Assembly (NCBI RefSeq): GCF_003347205.1
Contig: NZ_QQBJ01000027.1
Coordinates: 1-64,000, forward strand
Length of the DNA stretch: 64,000 nucleotides
Reading direction: 5' to 3'
Origin: Mycolicibacterium moriokaense
GTDB taxonomy: Bacteria > Actinomycetota > Actinomycetes > Mycobacteriales > Mycobacteriaceae
The position numbers were made by a program, and so were the translations under genes. Below, piece after piece: positions 34,838 to 46,340 of the stretch (position 1 is its first letter; the number at the start of each line of letters is the position of its first letter). The notes below the pieces were generated by a model. It was not told the DNA's origin. It saw nothing but the letters and a program-made list of their open reading frames with translations, and made no database searches.

Positions 34838-37582
34838 TCAGAAGTGCTCGAACGAGATGTCACGTAGTTCGCGCCGCGACTTCACTGCGAGCTTGATGAA
34901 GATCTTGCTCAGGTGCCATTCCACGGTTCGCGTGCTGATGAACAATCGGTAACCGATTTCAGGATTGGTCAGGCCATCGCGCGCCAGCTTGACGATGTGA
35001 CGCTCCTGGGCAGTCAGTCCGTCGGCAACTGTCGTCGCTGACTTCACGCCTTCACCGCCCGCTTCGAGTTCTCGGCTGGCTCTGGCGGCAAAGCCGTTGG
35101 CCCCGATCGCCGTGAACATCTCGTGTGCAGTCACAAGTTGCACGCGTGCCTCCGCCCGTCGTTTCGCTCGTCGCAACCACTCCCCGTAGACGAGGTGCGT
35201 GCGTGCGAGGTATAGCCGCGCCGGACTGCGATTCAGATTGGCGACCGCGTCCCGGAAGTCGGCGTCTGCCTGGGGACCGTCGGTGACTAGGGCTTTGGAC
35301 CTGGATGCAAGGCCCAGCGCCGTCGGCGTCGGGCTGGCCGACGTCTGGTCCAGAAGGCGGGCGAGTGCGTCAGCAGCGACCGCTTGCTCCCCGGCCCGCA
35401 CTGCCGATTCGACCAGCTCGGCGAGCAGATAACCTTGCAGGCCGACATCGTCATATCGAGCGCCGGTCAGGGCAGCTGCGAACGCCTCTGGGTATCGGCC
35501 GAGCGCGTTGTACAAGATCGTCGTCGCATAGAGCGCGACGGTGACGTCGAAGCCCTCGCCGCGTGTAGTGGCGCTTTCGATCGACGCCTCCACGCTCAGG
35601 TCGCCGCCTACTTCACCTTGGTAGGCCGCCAGATAGGCCCGGCTGGAACTGTTCACGGGAGCACCGGTCGCGGCGATGATCGCATCCGACTCGTCGAGGA
35701 GCGAGGCGGCATCTGTGAACCTGCCGCAGGTCACAGCCCAAGCCGATGCGGTCCACAGGGCTACCGGCAGCATGGAAAGGGAACCAGCTTGTCGGAGCGA
35801 CGTCACCTGACGGTCGATCAACTGGTCGTAGGTGTCGAGGTCGAAGAGATCCAGGCAGACCCGATGTGAGAGGTCGTGCCAACGTGGATCCCCGATGACC
35901 GCCGAATCCTCTTGCAAAAAGGCATGCATTGCCTGCTGCAGGCGCGACGCCGCGGCGGTACGGCCTTCGTTCAACCTGACGACTAGTCCATCCAGGAGCA
36001 GGTCGATGGAGCGCGCGGGCTGCGGTGCGGGTGGGGCGTGTTCAGCGGCTCGCGCGACTGCCCTGGTGGTGTGGTTCTCTTCGGTCGTGAGGCGCCCGGC
36101 AAGGATCGCGGCCGAGATCGCCTCGAGGTATGTCTCTCGTGACAGTGCAACATCCACTGCCGCGAGCCTGCCAGCCGCGGCCAACAGCAGCGGTGGGGCC
36201 TCCTCGTCGCGACGGGTGGCCAGAGCAATCCGCGCGCGGATCAATTCCGCTCGCGCGCTGACGGATTCATCGTCTTGGCACTCGGCGGTGACAGTCAGTA
36301 TCTGTCGGGCTGCGTCTGGCAGGCCGGCTTGCAGCTTGGTCAGCGCGGCGTCGAGGGCCCGGTGGGCCCGCACCACGGGGTCTGGGGTCAGCTTGACCGC
36401 CAGCGCGAGGAAGGCCGCCGCGCCGGCGACGCCGCCGCGTGCGCTGGCACGATTGGCAACATTCACCAGTTCGTGTGCGACCTGCTCGTCAGCCGCCCCG
36501 ACGGCGTGAGCGGCGTGCCATGCGCGATAGTCCGCTGCGCCGCGTCCGGCGATTACCTCGGCGAGGGCGCGATGAACACGCCGACGCTGCGTGGGTGTGG
36601 CGCTTCCGTAAACAGCGGCGCGGATAAGAGGGTGCCGAAACTGAATTCCGCCGTTCACGTGTATGAGATCCACCGATTGTGCGGGCTCGGCCGCCCCCCC
36701 GTCGATGCCGAGCGAGGTTGCGGCCCACCACACCCATTCGGACCTGCCGGCGGGTTCCGCCGCCGCGATGAGAAGTAATGTCACTGTGCGGGAGGGTAGT
36801 TCACGCAGGCGGTCCATGACCGTCTGCCTGATTCGCGACTCGGTGGACATCGCCGTCGCCAAGGCATATCCACCGTCCAATTCCTGGGTCCGAAGGGCGT
36901 TGCGTACCTCCGACAACGCCAGCGGATTGCCATGCGCCTCTGCCAGCAGGGTTTCGCGGATGTGCTCGTCGACAGGGGAGGGTAACAGCGCGTCCAGCAT
37001 CGCGCGGGCGCTGCGTGCATCGAGCCCGTGCAACAGCAGTTCAGGAAACATTCCCAACTCCGACTCGACGCCATCGTCGCGCACGCCGAAAATGATCGAG
37101 ACGGGATCGGCAAGGATCTGGCGGGCGACAAAGGCCATTGTCTGCAATGTCGCGGTGTCGATCCACTGGGCATCATCGACGACGCAGACGATCGGCTGAT
37201 CGCTGCTGGCTTCAGCAAGCAGTGTCAAAACCGCAAAGCTGACCAGCAAGCGGTCCGGCGCGGCACCGTCCTCGAGGCCGAAGGCGACCCTCAGTGCGTT
37301 CGCCTGCGGAACAGGCAAGCGGTCCACGAAGCCCATCAGCGGAGTACACAACTGTTGTAGCCCAGCGTATGCCAGCTCCATCTCGATCTCGGCACCGCTG
37401 ATTTGCACAACGGCAAGGTCTGAAGCCCGCGCGATCGCATCGGCGAGCAGTGCCGTCTTCCCTATGCCCGCTTCGCCGCGAACGACGAGGACGCCGCCGG
37501 CGCCATCCCGGGCCAAATCGAGCACAGCCGCCAGCCGTTGTTGTTCGCCTTCGCGGCCGAAGAGTATTGGTGCACTACCCAT
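34838..37582 (-). CDS. Large ATPase LuxR-family regulator (tandem copy A)
   Basis: A 914-residue LAL-type regulator. Walker A VVRGEAGIGKTALL is near residue 35, and CVVDDAQWIDTATLQ is Walker B. A long TPR-like middle follows, then a C-terminal LuxR HTH (GLTAQERHIVKLARDGLTNP, TRTVEWHLSKIFIKL). It is a close paralogue of the next gene at 37600-40359 (17 bp gap, same strand); the two share motifs throughout. It converges on the porin gene. The inducer is unknown. Confidence 0.85.
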   Translation of the reverse strand: MGSAPILFGREGEQQRLAAVLDLARDGAGGVLVVRGEAGIGKTALLADAIARASDLAVVQISGAEIEMELAYAGLQQLCTPLMGFVDRLPVPQANALRVAFGLEDGAAPDRLLVSFAVLTLLAEASSDQPIVCVVDDAQWIDTATLQTMAFVARQILADPVSIIFGVRDDGVESELGMFPELLLHGLDARSARAMLDALLPSPVDEHIRETLLAEAHGNPLALSEVRNALRTQELDGGYALATAMSTESRIRQTVMDRLRELPSRTVTLLLIAAAEPAGRSEWVWWAATSLGIDGGAAEPAQSVDLIHVNGGIQFRHPLIRAAVYGSATPTQRRRVHRALAEVIAGRGAADYRAWHAAHAVGAADEQVAHELVNVANRASARGGVAGAAAFLALAVKLTPDPVVRAHRALDAALTKLQAGLPDAARQILTVTAECQDDESVSARAELIRARIALATRRDEEAPPLLLAAAGRLAAVDVALSRETYLEAISAAILAGRLTTEENHTTRAVARAAEHAPPAPQPARSIDLLLDGLVVRLNEGRTAAASRLQQAMHAFLQEDSAVIGDPRWHDLSHRVCLDLFDLDTYDQLIDRQVTSLRQAGSLSMLPVALWTASAWAVTCGRFTDAASLLDESDAIIAATGAPVNSSSRAYLAAYQGEVGGDLSVEASIESATTRGEGFDVTVALYATTILYNALGRYPEAFAAALTGARYDDVGLQGYLLAELVESAVRAGEQAVAADALARLLDQTSASPTPTALGLASRSKALVTDGPQADADFRDAVANLNRSPARLYLARTHLVYGEWLRRAKRRAEARVQLVTAHEMFTAIGANGFAARASRELEAGGEGVKSATTVADGLTAQERHIVKLARDGLTNPEIGYRLFISTRTVEWHLSKIFIKLAVKSRRELRDISFEHF

Positions 37583-37599
37583 CTCGAATTCGCTGCGGC

Positions 37600-40359
37600 T
37601 CAGCCGGTCGCAATAGCCGTGCCGCGCAGTTCACGGCGAGACTTGATACCGAGTTTGGCGAAGATCTTCCGCAGGTGCCACTCGACGGTCCGTGGGCTGA
37701 GGAAGAGCTGCCCGGCGATCTCGACGTTGGAAAGACCGGCCCGGGCCAACGCGGCAATCTGCTCCTCTTGTTTCGTCAATTCCGCTGTCGTCCCGGTACG
37801 TCCGACCAGCACTGGCTCACCGATCGACTTCAACTCGCGACGTGTACGTCGGGCGAAGCCCTCCGCTCCAATCTGCGAGAACGCATCGTGCGCGATTCTC
37901 AGTTGGGTTCGGCCGTCGGCCTTGCGTTTCTGGCGGCGTAGCCATTCGCCGTAGACCAGATGAGTTCTCGGCAGGTAAATCGCAAACGGACTGCGTCGCA
38001 GATGGACGATCGCCTCCTGGTAAGCCCGCTCCGCGGCAGGGCCCTCAGCTACCAGGGCTCTGGCTCGGGCGGCGAGACCGCGGGCGGTGTCGGTGTCGCA
38101 GACGTCTGCCTCGTCCACGAGCGAGCGGACAGCTTCGTCGGCGACGCCGTGCTCGCCGCATCGGACGGCGGCCTCGATCAGTTCTGTCAGTACGTGGGTA
38201 TGCATGCCGATGTCGTCGTATTGCCTGGCCGAGGAGGCGGCATCGAGCGCCTGCCGGAATTGGCCCAGCCCGTTGCGCAGGATTGAATTCGCGTAGTGAG
38301 CACCGTTGATGTCGAAGCCTTCGCCACGCTCGGTAGCGAGCTTGACCGTGGCGTCGACGATCTCCTGGCAGTGCTGCTCCTCGCCGCGGTAGGCGGCGAG
38401 GTAGGCCCACACGCATCTGGGCATCGGGGCACTGGTCGCGGCCGTGATTGCGTCGGACTCGTTGAGCAGCATTGCCGCCCTCGAGAGGTCGCCGCACGAA
38501 ACGGCGATCCCGGCGGAGGTTTGCAGAGCTAGCGGCAATACGCTCAGGGCATTCGCGCTGCGCAGGTGGTCCAGCTGGTGCCGGGCAAGAGATAAGTAGG
38601 AGTCGAGGTCGGACACATCAAGGCAGACGCGGTGCGTGATGTCGTGCCACCTCGGATCGGCCGTTCCCTGGTTGACCTCATTTACGTACGCGGCGAGCGC
38701 CATCCCGAGTTTCGGCGCCGCCGCTCGGTGGCCGACGGTGAACCGGACGGTCAGCCCCTCGAGCAGGAGATCGACTGCGCGTGGCCGAATTATCTTGGGA
38801 GCTTTGGAAGCTTCCTTTGCGATGGCGGTTGCTGTTTTGCTCGCGTCCGAGGCGCACCGACCGACCAGAATCGCGGCCGTCAGTGCCTGCAGGTATGTCT
38901 CTCGGCACAGTGCTGGATCCAGACCGGTCAGTCGTTCGGCCGCTGACAGCAGGAGCGCGGGTGCGTCGGCACCGCGGCTCGCGGCAAAGGCGATCTTGGC
39001 GCGAACGAGTTCCGCACGTGCGCAAACGAGTTCATCGGCTGAGCAGGCCTCGGCTTTGTCCACCATTGCGATTGCGGCTTGCGGTCGTCCCGCGTCGAGT
39101 TTGGTTTCTGCGGCGTCGAGCGCGCGAACAGCGCGATCGTTCGGCTGCGGGCTCAACTCGGCGGCGAGCGCGAGGAAGGCTGCGGCCGCGTCGGTGCCGC
39201 CCCTGCCGCGGGCACGTTGAGCTGACTGCACGAGGTCGAGCGCAATGCGGTCGTCGGGTGCGATCGCCGCTTTTGCCCCGTGCCATGCGCGATGATCATC
39301 TCCATCGGGGCTTCCGTCGATCGTGACGGCCAACGCCTTGTGTGCGCGACGTCGTTGAGCGGGCGTGGCGAGGTGGTAGACCGCGATTCGAGCGAGAGGG
39401 TGGCGGAAGTGTATGCCGTCGGTGTTCGTTATCAGACCTGTGTCCTCCGCGGCCGCGGCCGCATCGGGTGAGATACCCAGGTGGGCGGCAGCCGACCACA
39501 GCCAGTGACGTCGTCCCGTCGACTCCGCCGCTGCGATGAGCAGCAAACTCATTGTGTCGGAGGGGAGTTGACGAATGCGTTGGGCGAAGGAGTGTTCAAT
39601 CTTCGTCACGGCCGATGCTGCCGTGACAAATCCATACCCGCCGGCCAGTTCGCCCGCGATCACGGCTTCACGCAACTCCGACAGGGCGAGCGGGTTACCG
39701 TTCGCCTCGGCGAGCAGGTTTTCCCGAATCCGCTCATCGAGCCGCCCCGGCAGGATCGTGGCGAGCAGCGAGCGAGCGCTTTCGGCGTCGAGGCCGCTCA
39801 ACACAAGCTCGGGAAGCACGCTCAACTCGCGATCCCCGTCGCGGTCGCGCACTCCGAAGATGATCGACAAGCGTTCTGCGGCGATTCGACGTGCAGCGAA
39901 GACCAGTGCTTGCAGTGAGCCGGTGTCCACCCACTGGGCATCATCGATGATGCAGAGCGTGGGGCGCTCGGCGCTCGCCTCGGCGAGCAGCGTCAGCAGC
40001 GCCAGATATACGAGAATGCGGTCCGGCCGAGGGCCTTCCACAAGACCCAGGGCGACTCGCAGGGCCTTCGCCTGCGGAGGCGGCAACCTGTCGGTCAAAC
40101 CGGCCAAAGGTGCGCAAAGCTGCTGTAGCGCCGCGTACGCCAACTCGATCTCTGCTTCTGTACCGCTGATCTGCAACACCCGGAAGTCGGTTGCCGTGGC
40201 CGCGATGTCTGCGAGCAATGCCGACTTCCCGATGCCGGCTTCGCCACGGACGACCAGAGTGCCGCTGCGCCCGGTCCGGGCATCGTCGAGCAGAGTTGCG
40301 AGAATTCGTTGTTCGCGTTGACGTCCGACCAAGTGAGCCGGGCGCGCAGCCGTAGTCAC
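37600..40359 (-). CDS. Large ATPase LuxR-family regulator (tandem copy B)
   Basis: A 919-residue paralogue of the gene at 34838-37582. Walker A is VVRGEAGIGKSALLADIA, Walker B CIIDDAQWVDTGSLQ, and the HTH is TKQEEQIAALARAGLSNVE followed by PRTVEWHLRKIFAKLGIKS. The start is set at GTG 40359, which places the conserved LVGR strand at residue 9 as in its paralogue; the frame is open to 40440. Copy B is upstream of copy A and probably cotranscribed. Function unknown. Confidence 0.82.
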   Translation of the reverse strand: MTTAARPAHLVGRQREQRILATLLDDARTGRSGTLVVRGEAGIGKSALLADIAATATDFRVLQISGTEAEIELAYAALQQLCAPLAGLTDRLPPPQAKALRVALGLVEGPRPDRILVYLALLTLLAEASAERPTLCIIDDAQWVDTGSLQALVFAARRIAAERLSIIFGVRDRDGDRELSVLPELVLSGLDAESARSLLATILPGRLDERIRENLLAEANGNPLALSELREAVIAGELAGGYGFVTAASAVTKIEHSFAQRIRQLPSDTMSLLLIAAAESTGRRHWLWSAAAHLGISPDAAAAAEDTGLITNTDGIHFRHPLARIAVYHLATPAQRRRAHKALAVTIDGSPDGDDHRAWHGAKAAIAPDDRIALDLVQSAQRARGRGGTDAAAAFLALAAELSPQPNDRAVRALDAAETKLDAGRPQAAIAMVDKAEACSADELVCARAELVRAKIAFAASRGADAPALLLSAAERLTGLDPALCRETYLQALTAAILVGRCASDASKTATAIAKEASKAPKIIRPRAVDLLLEGLTVRFTVGHRAAAPKLGMALAAYVNEVNQGTADPRWHDITHRVCLDVSDLDSYLSLARHQLDHLRSANALSVLPLALQTSAGIAVSCGDLSRAAMLLNESDAITAATSAPMPRCVWAYLAAYRGEEQHCQEIVDATVKLATERGEGFDINGAHYANSILRNGLGQFRQALDAASSARQYDDIGMHTHVLTELIEAAVRCGEHGVADEAVRSLVDEADVCDTDTARGLAARARALVAEGPAAERAYQEAIVHLRRSPFAIYLPRTHLVYGEWLRRQKRKADGRTQLRIAHDAFSQIGAEGFARRTRRELKSIGEPVLVGRTGTTAELTKQEEQIAALARAGLSNVEIAGQLFLSPRTVEWHLRKIFAKLGIKSRRELRGTAIATG

Positions 40360-40488
40360 GATGCATATTGTCCCTGTTGATGCTTCGACGTGCAGGTCTT
40401 CAGCACAACGAGACATCGGCGCGCTCATGCGCCCTGACACTTTGCTGACAACGACAGTCCCGACTCGGCAGCCGTGACCCTTTGACGC

Positions 40489-41382
40489 TCACGCGATGGG
40501 TGAAGCCTGGTAGCCGTCGCCATCGAACAGGACGTGTGCCAATTCTCGGTAGCCGGGCATCGGGCTCGTTCCGTCGGCGGTCAGGATCTGCATCCCGACG
40601 TGGTCGGCGCCCGCATCCAGATGCCTGTGCAGGCTCTCAGCGACGAATTCGGCGGTGCCGTGCGGCACCAGGTCGTCGATGAGGCGGTCGCTGCCTGTAC
40701 CGGCGAGGTCGGCATCGGTGTAGCCGTAGCGGCGCAGGTTGTTGGTGTAGTTTCTCAACGAGAGATACGGATCGGATACGAAGGCCCGGGCGATCTTTCG
40801 CGCGGCATCGGGATCGGGGTCCAACACCACGGTTTGTTCGGGGGCGATCACCACTTCCGGTCCGAGCAAGGTACGGGCCTCGCGGGTGTGTTCGGGAATC
40901 ACCAGATACGGATGTGTGCCCAGCGTCCGGTCGGCAGCCAGTCGCAGAGCCCGCGGTCCGAGCGCCGCCAGGATCCGTCCGTCGACCGGAACCCCCGCGG
41001 CGTCGAGTTGATCCAGGTAGTCGACCATCGTGGCGTACGGCGTGCGGTAGGTGGCGACCGCCTCGGGGTGGCCGATGCCGATGCCCAGCAGGAAGCGATT
41101 CCCGTAGGTCGAGACGAGCCTGCGGTAGGAGGTGGCGACGGTCGCGGGATCGTTGGTCCACATGTTCACGATCGCGGTGGCCACGACGATCGAGTCGGTG
41201 GCTTCGAGGATCTTCTCGACCGGGGCGAGATCGGCCACCGAGGCCGTGCCCAGCCCCAGCCACACTGTCGGATAGCCCAATTGTTCGGCTTCGACGGCGA
41301 ATTCGGTGCGGGCCGCGTCGCCATAGCCTGGGTGGAGCCAGGCGCCGAACCCGCCGAGACGGGTTCGCAGCGGCGTGTTCAT
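40489..41382 (-). CDS. LLM-class F420-dependent oxidoreductase (TIGR03620-like)
   Basis: A 297-residue luciferase-like enzyme. It shows EAEQLGYPTVWLG, VVATAIVNMWTNDPATVATS, and RFLLGIGIGHPEAV as hallmarks of the F420-type mycobacterial subfamily. The ATG at 41382 overlaps the stop of the NTF2-like gene as ATGA, so translation is coupled. The pair is divergent from an HxlR regulator whose tandem operators lie in between. The operon probably detoxifies a small molecule, by analogy to HxlR-controlled systems. Confidence 0.83.
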   Translation of the reverse strand: MNTPLRTRLGGFGAWLHPGYGDAARTEFAVEAEQLGYPTVWLGLGTASVADLAPVEKILEATDSIVVATAIVNMWTNDPATVATSYRRLVSTYGNRFLLGIGIGHPEAVATYRTPYATMVDYLDQLDAAGVPVDGRILAALGPRALRLAADRTLGTHPYLVIPEHTREARTLLGPEVVIAPEQTVVLDPDPDAARKIARAFVSDPYLSLRNYTNNLRRYGYTDADLAGTGSDRLIDDLVPHGTAEFVAESLHRHLDAGADHVGMQILTADGTSPMPGYRELAHVLFDGDGYQASPIA

Positions 41383-41759
41383 GACGTCGCCGGCACGATG
41401 CGCAGGTCGACGATGTGGTTGTCGCGGATGGTGAAGCTGTTGATCAGATCGACCTCCCCGCCGGGGAAGTCGCCCTGCAGGTGCAGGGTCACGCCGTAGC
41501 GCTGCGCGCCGTCGGCGTCGGGAAGCGCAGACCATCGCGTGAGCGTGGACGTGTACTCGAAGGCGGTGTCGACGTCTTCGCGCCAGCGACGGATCTCGGC
41601 CCGTCCGCGCCGATGTTTGCCCTCGTCGAAGACCGTGGCGTCGTCGCTGAAACACGCGACGATGGCGTCCAGGTCACGCTTCTCGGACGCGGCGAGGTAG
41701 TCCGATATCACGTGCGGCAGGGTCGAATTCGGTGCCGGCGGCGGCGACTTCGTGGTCAC
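41379..41759 (-). CDS. NTF2/SnoaL-like protein
   Basis: A 126-residue NTF2-fold protein: DYLAASEKRDLDAIVACFSD and DATVFDEGKHRRGRAEIRRW are typical SnoaL-like opening helices, and the C-terminal strands read FTIRDNHIVDLRIVP. The GTG at 41759 lies next to the HxlR operators. It is translationally coupled to the F420-type oxidoreductase. It may be an enzyme (isomerase or hydrolase-like) or a binding protein. Confidence 0.82.
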   Translation of the reverse strand: MTTKSPPPAPNSTLPHVISDYLAASEKRDLDAIVACFSDDATVFDEGKHRRGRAEIRRWREDVDTAFEYTSTLTRWSALPDADGAQRYGVTLHLQGDFPGGEVDLINSFTIRDNHIVDLRIVPATS

Positions 41760-41781
41760 GTGATCCTCCAGGGGTAGAGTT

Positions 41782-41820
41782 ACTTCTGAAAATGAAGTTA
41801 GTAACTTCTGATTTAGAAGT
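41782..41820. promoter_or_regulatory. Tandem HxlR-type operators
   Basis: Two 17-bp sites, ACTTC-N7-GAAGT, lie at 41782-41798 (spacer TGAAAAT) and 41804-41820 (spacer TGATTTA). Their centres are 22 bp apart, two DNA turns, so two dimers would bind on one face. They fill the gap between the HxlR gene and the divergent NTF2-like/oxidoreductase operon. Confidence 0.8.
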
Positions 41821-41829
41821 CAAGGTGAA

Positions 41830-42354
41830 ATGATGACCGACGAGATCCGACCCGAGGACCGGGAGTGCCCGCTTTCGGCGACGCTGGGGCTGGTCGGCGA
41901 CTGGTGGACGTTGCTGATCCTGCACGACGCCTTTGACGGCTACAGCCGCTTCGACGAGTTCCAGGACAACTTGGGAGTCTCGTCGAGCCTCTTGTCCGGC
42001 AGGTTGAAGCGGCTGGTCGAGGCGGGGATCTTCGAGCGACGCCCTTATCAGTCGAAACCCGTTCGGCACGAATATGTTCTGACCAATCTCGGCCGTTCGC
42101 TGCGTCCGGTGATCGTCTCGCTGGCCGCGTGGGGCAATGCGCGGCTGGACCCCGCCCAACGGAGCATGGTCCTCGTGGACGCCGAGACCGGGGCGGAGGC
42201 CGATCCGGTGATGGTCGACCGCGCCACCGGCCGGCGGGTGGACGGGCCCGAGTTCGTCTTCACCGCGGGCCCGGCCGCCAGCAAGCCGTTCCGCGACCGG
42301 TACGCCGGGCGGCCCGCACTGGTCCACAGTCCCTCGACCACTCACAGTGGGTGA
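41830..42354 (+). CDS. HxlR-family transcriptional regulator
   Basis: A 174-residue HxlR protein: CPLSATLGLVGDWWTLLILH (Cys of the family near residue 13), FDEFQDNLGVSSSLLSGRLK for the winged helix, and the wing PVRHEYVLTNLGRSLRPV. The C-terminal 60 residues extend beyond the usual HxlR length. It is divergent from the NTF2-like/F420 oxidoreductase pair and most likely represses both itself and that pair via the tandem palindromes. Confidence 0.87.
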   Translation: MMTDEIRPEDRECPLSATLGLVGDWWTLLILHDAFDGYSRFDEFQDNLGVSSSLLSGRLKRLVEAGIFERRPYQSKPVRHEYVLTNLGRSLRPVIVSLAAWGNARLDPAQRSMVLVDAETGAEADPVMVDRATGRRVDGPEFVFTAGPAASKPFRDRYAGRPALVHSPSTTHSG

Positions 42355-42491
42355 CTCAACCGTATGGGGGTGTGATGCGAACCCGGCGCGCTGCCGACGC
42401 CACCGAGACAATGCTGAACACGGTCCCGGTTTGGACTCGCGATGCCCGCGGGAACAAACCGTGCGGACCCGCCGTTGACCCATTCGACCAA

Positions 42492-42512
42492 GTTGAGTCG
42501 ATCAGACTCAAG
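42492..42512. promoter_or_regulatory. HAIR element (HspR operator) of the dnaK operon
   Basis: GTTGAGT-N7-ACTCAAG matches the HspR-binding consensus CTTGAGT-N7-ACTCAAG at 13 of 14 arm positions. It is 85 bp upstream of dnaK. A TTGACA box at 42519-42524 follows directly and may be the -35 element, so HspR would occlude the promoter. Confidence 0.9.
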
Positions 42513-42596
42513 TCTGGCTTGACACGAGACCGTGGCAAGGAGCAGGCTTGAGCGCGGTCCACTCAGACCACAACAAAGCTATTCAGGAGGATAACC

Positions 42597-44467
<1,871 letters not shown>

Positions 44468-44471
<4 letters not shown>

Positions 44472-45100
44472 GTTCACACGATCCGCACGAGCCGGTGACC
44501 GTCACCGACAAACGGCGAGTCGACCCCGTCACGGGTGAAGTCCGTGAGCAGGCTTCCGGGTCGGCCCCCAGTGGGCCGGCACCGGGGCCGTTCGAGGGGG
44601 AGTCGCCCGAAGAGGCGGGCAAGGCGGCCGAACTGCTGGCCGACCTGCAACGCGTACAGGCCGACTTCGCCAACTACCGCAAGCGGGCGCTACGCGACCA
44701 GCAGCTGACCGCCGACCGGGCCAAGGCCTCGGTCATCGCGCAGCTGCTGGGCGTGCTCGACGACCTGGACCGGGCCCGCAGCCACGGGGACCTGGAGTCC
44801 GGCCCGTTGAAGTCGGTCGCCGACAAACTGGTGACCGCCCTTGAGGGGCTTGGGCTTTCAGGTTTCGGCAACGAGGGCGACGAGTTCGACCCCGCGCTGC
44901 ACGAAGCCGTCCAGCACGAGGGCGAGGGGACCCATCCCATCGTCGGCACCGTGATGCGGCGCGGTTACAGGGTCGGCGACCAGGTGGTGCGTCACGCCCT
45001 CGTCGGCGTGGTCGACACGGTGCCCGACGACGGTGAAACCGCCGACAATTCCGACGCTGCGCCCGAACAGGACGCAGAATCAATCGAGCAGGACACTTAG
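44468..45100 (+). CDS. grpE: GrpE nucleotide exchange factor
   Basis: A 210-residue GrpE. The coiled-coil part runs [20 protein letters not shown] and the beta-domain contains [17 protein letters not shown] and [20 protein letters not shown]. It releases ADP from DnaK. The GTG start overlaps the dnaK stop; dnaJ1 begins 21 bp downstream. The N-terminal 40 residues are variable and Pro/Glu-rich. Confidence 0.97.
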
Positions 45101-45121
45101 AGAGCAAGGAGGTGACGCGGA

Positions 45122-46309
45122 ATGGCCCAGCGCGAATGGGTCGAAAAGGACTTCTACAAGGAGCTCGGCGTCTCCTCTGACGCCAGCGCCGACGAGATCA
45201 AGCGGGCCGCCCGCAAGATCCTCGCCGAGAACCATCCCGACCGCAATCCCGGTAACGCCGCGGCCGAGGAGCGCTACAAGGCGGCATCCGAGGCCAAAGA
45301 GGTGCTCACCGACGCCACGAAGCGCAAGGAGTACGACGAAACCCGCCGGCTGTTCGCAGGCGGTGGGTTCGGTCGTGGCCGGTATGGCAATTTCGGCGGC
45401 GGTGGCGGCAACTTCACCGGATTCGGTTCCGACGGAGCCGAATTCAATTTGAACGACCTGTTCGACGCTGCCGGTCAGACCGGCGGCGCGAACATCGGTG
45501 ACCTGTTCGGTGGGCTGTTCGGCCGTGGTGCCCAGCAGGCGCGACCCAGCAGACCGCGCCGCGGCAACGATCTCGAGACCGAGACGGAGCTGTCGTTCAT
45601 GGAGGCCACCAAGGGCGTGGCGATGCCGCTGCGGCTGACCAGCCCGGCGCCCTGCACCAACTGCCACGGCAGCGGGGCACGTCCGGGCACCAGCCCGAAG
45701 GTGTGCCCGAACTGCAACGGCGCGGGTGTCGTCAACCGCAACCAGGGCGCGTTCGGCTTCTCGGAGCCGTGCACCGAGTGCCGCGGGAGCGGCTCGATCA
45801 TCGAGCACCCGTGCGACGAGTGCCACGGCACCGGCGTCACCACCCGCACCCGCACCATCAACGTCCGGATCCCACCCGGCGTTGAGGACGGGCAGCGCAT
45901 CCGGCTCCCCGGACAGGGTGAGGCCGGCCTGCGTGGCGCACCATCCGGCGACCTCTATGTCACCGTGCATGTGAAGCCGGACAAGGTGTTCGGCCGCGAC
46001 GGCGACGATCTCACCGTCGCCGTTCCGGTGAGCTTCAGCGAACTCGCCTTGGGCACAACGCTTTCGGTGCCGACGCTGGAGGGCAAGGTCGGCGTGCGCG
46101 TGCCGAAGGGCACGTCCGACGGCAGGATCCTGCGGGTGCGCGGGCGCGGCGTGCCGAAGCGCTCCGGTGGACACGGCGACCTGTTGGTCACCGTGAAGGT
46201 GGCGGTGCCGCCGAAGCTCGAGGGTGAGGCCGCCGAAGCGCTCGAGACCTACGCGAAGGCCGAGCGGGCCAGCGGATTCGATCCGCGGGCCGGATGGGCC
46301 GGTGCGTGA
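45122..46309 (+). CDS. dnaJ1: DnaJ1 co-chaperone
   Basis: A 395-residue type I J-protein. The J-domain HPD motif lies near residue 40 (ENHPDRNPGN), a Gly/Phe-rich linker spans about 75-140, and the four CxxCxGxG zinc motifs are CTNCHGSG, CPNCNGAG, CTECRGSG and CDECHGTG. The C-terminal substrate-binding domain is complete. It stimulates DnaK ATPase. AAGGAGGTGA lies upstream of the ATG. Confidence 0.97.
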   Translation: MAQREWVEKDFYKELGVSSDASADEIKRAARKILAENHPDRNPGNAAAEERYKAASEAKEVLTDATKRKEYDETRRLFAGGGFGRGRYGNFGGGGGNFTGFGSDGAEFNLNDLFDAAGQTGGANIGDLFGGLFGRGAQQARPSRPRRGNDLETETELSFMEATKGVAMPLRLTSPAPCTNCHGSGARPGTSPKVCPNCNGAGVVNRNQGAFGFSEPCTECRGSGSIIEHPCDECHGTGVTTRTRTINVRIPPGVEDGQRIRLPGQGEAGLRGAPSGDLYVTVHVKPDKVFGRDGDDLTVAVPVSFSELALGTTLSVPTLEGKVGVRVPKGTSDGRILRVRGRGVPKRSGGHGDLLVTVKVAVPPKLEGEAAEALETYAKAERASGFDPRAGWAGA

Positions 46310-46340
46310 TGAGCGCTTGCGCGAAGAACCGAGGGCTCTG

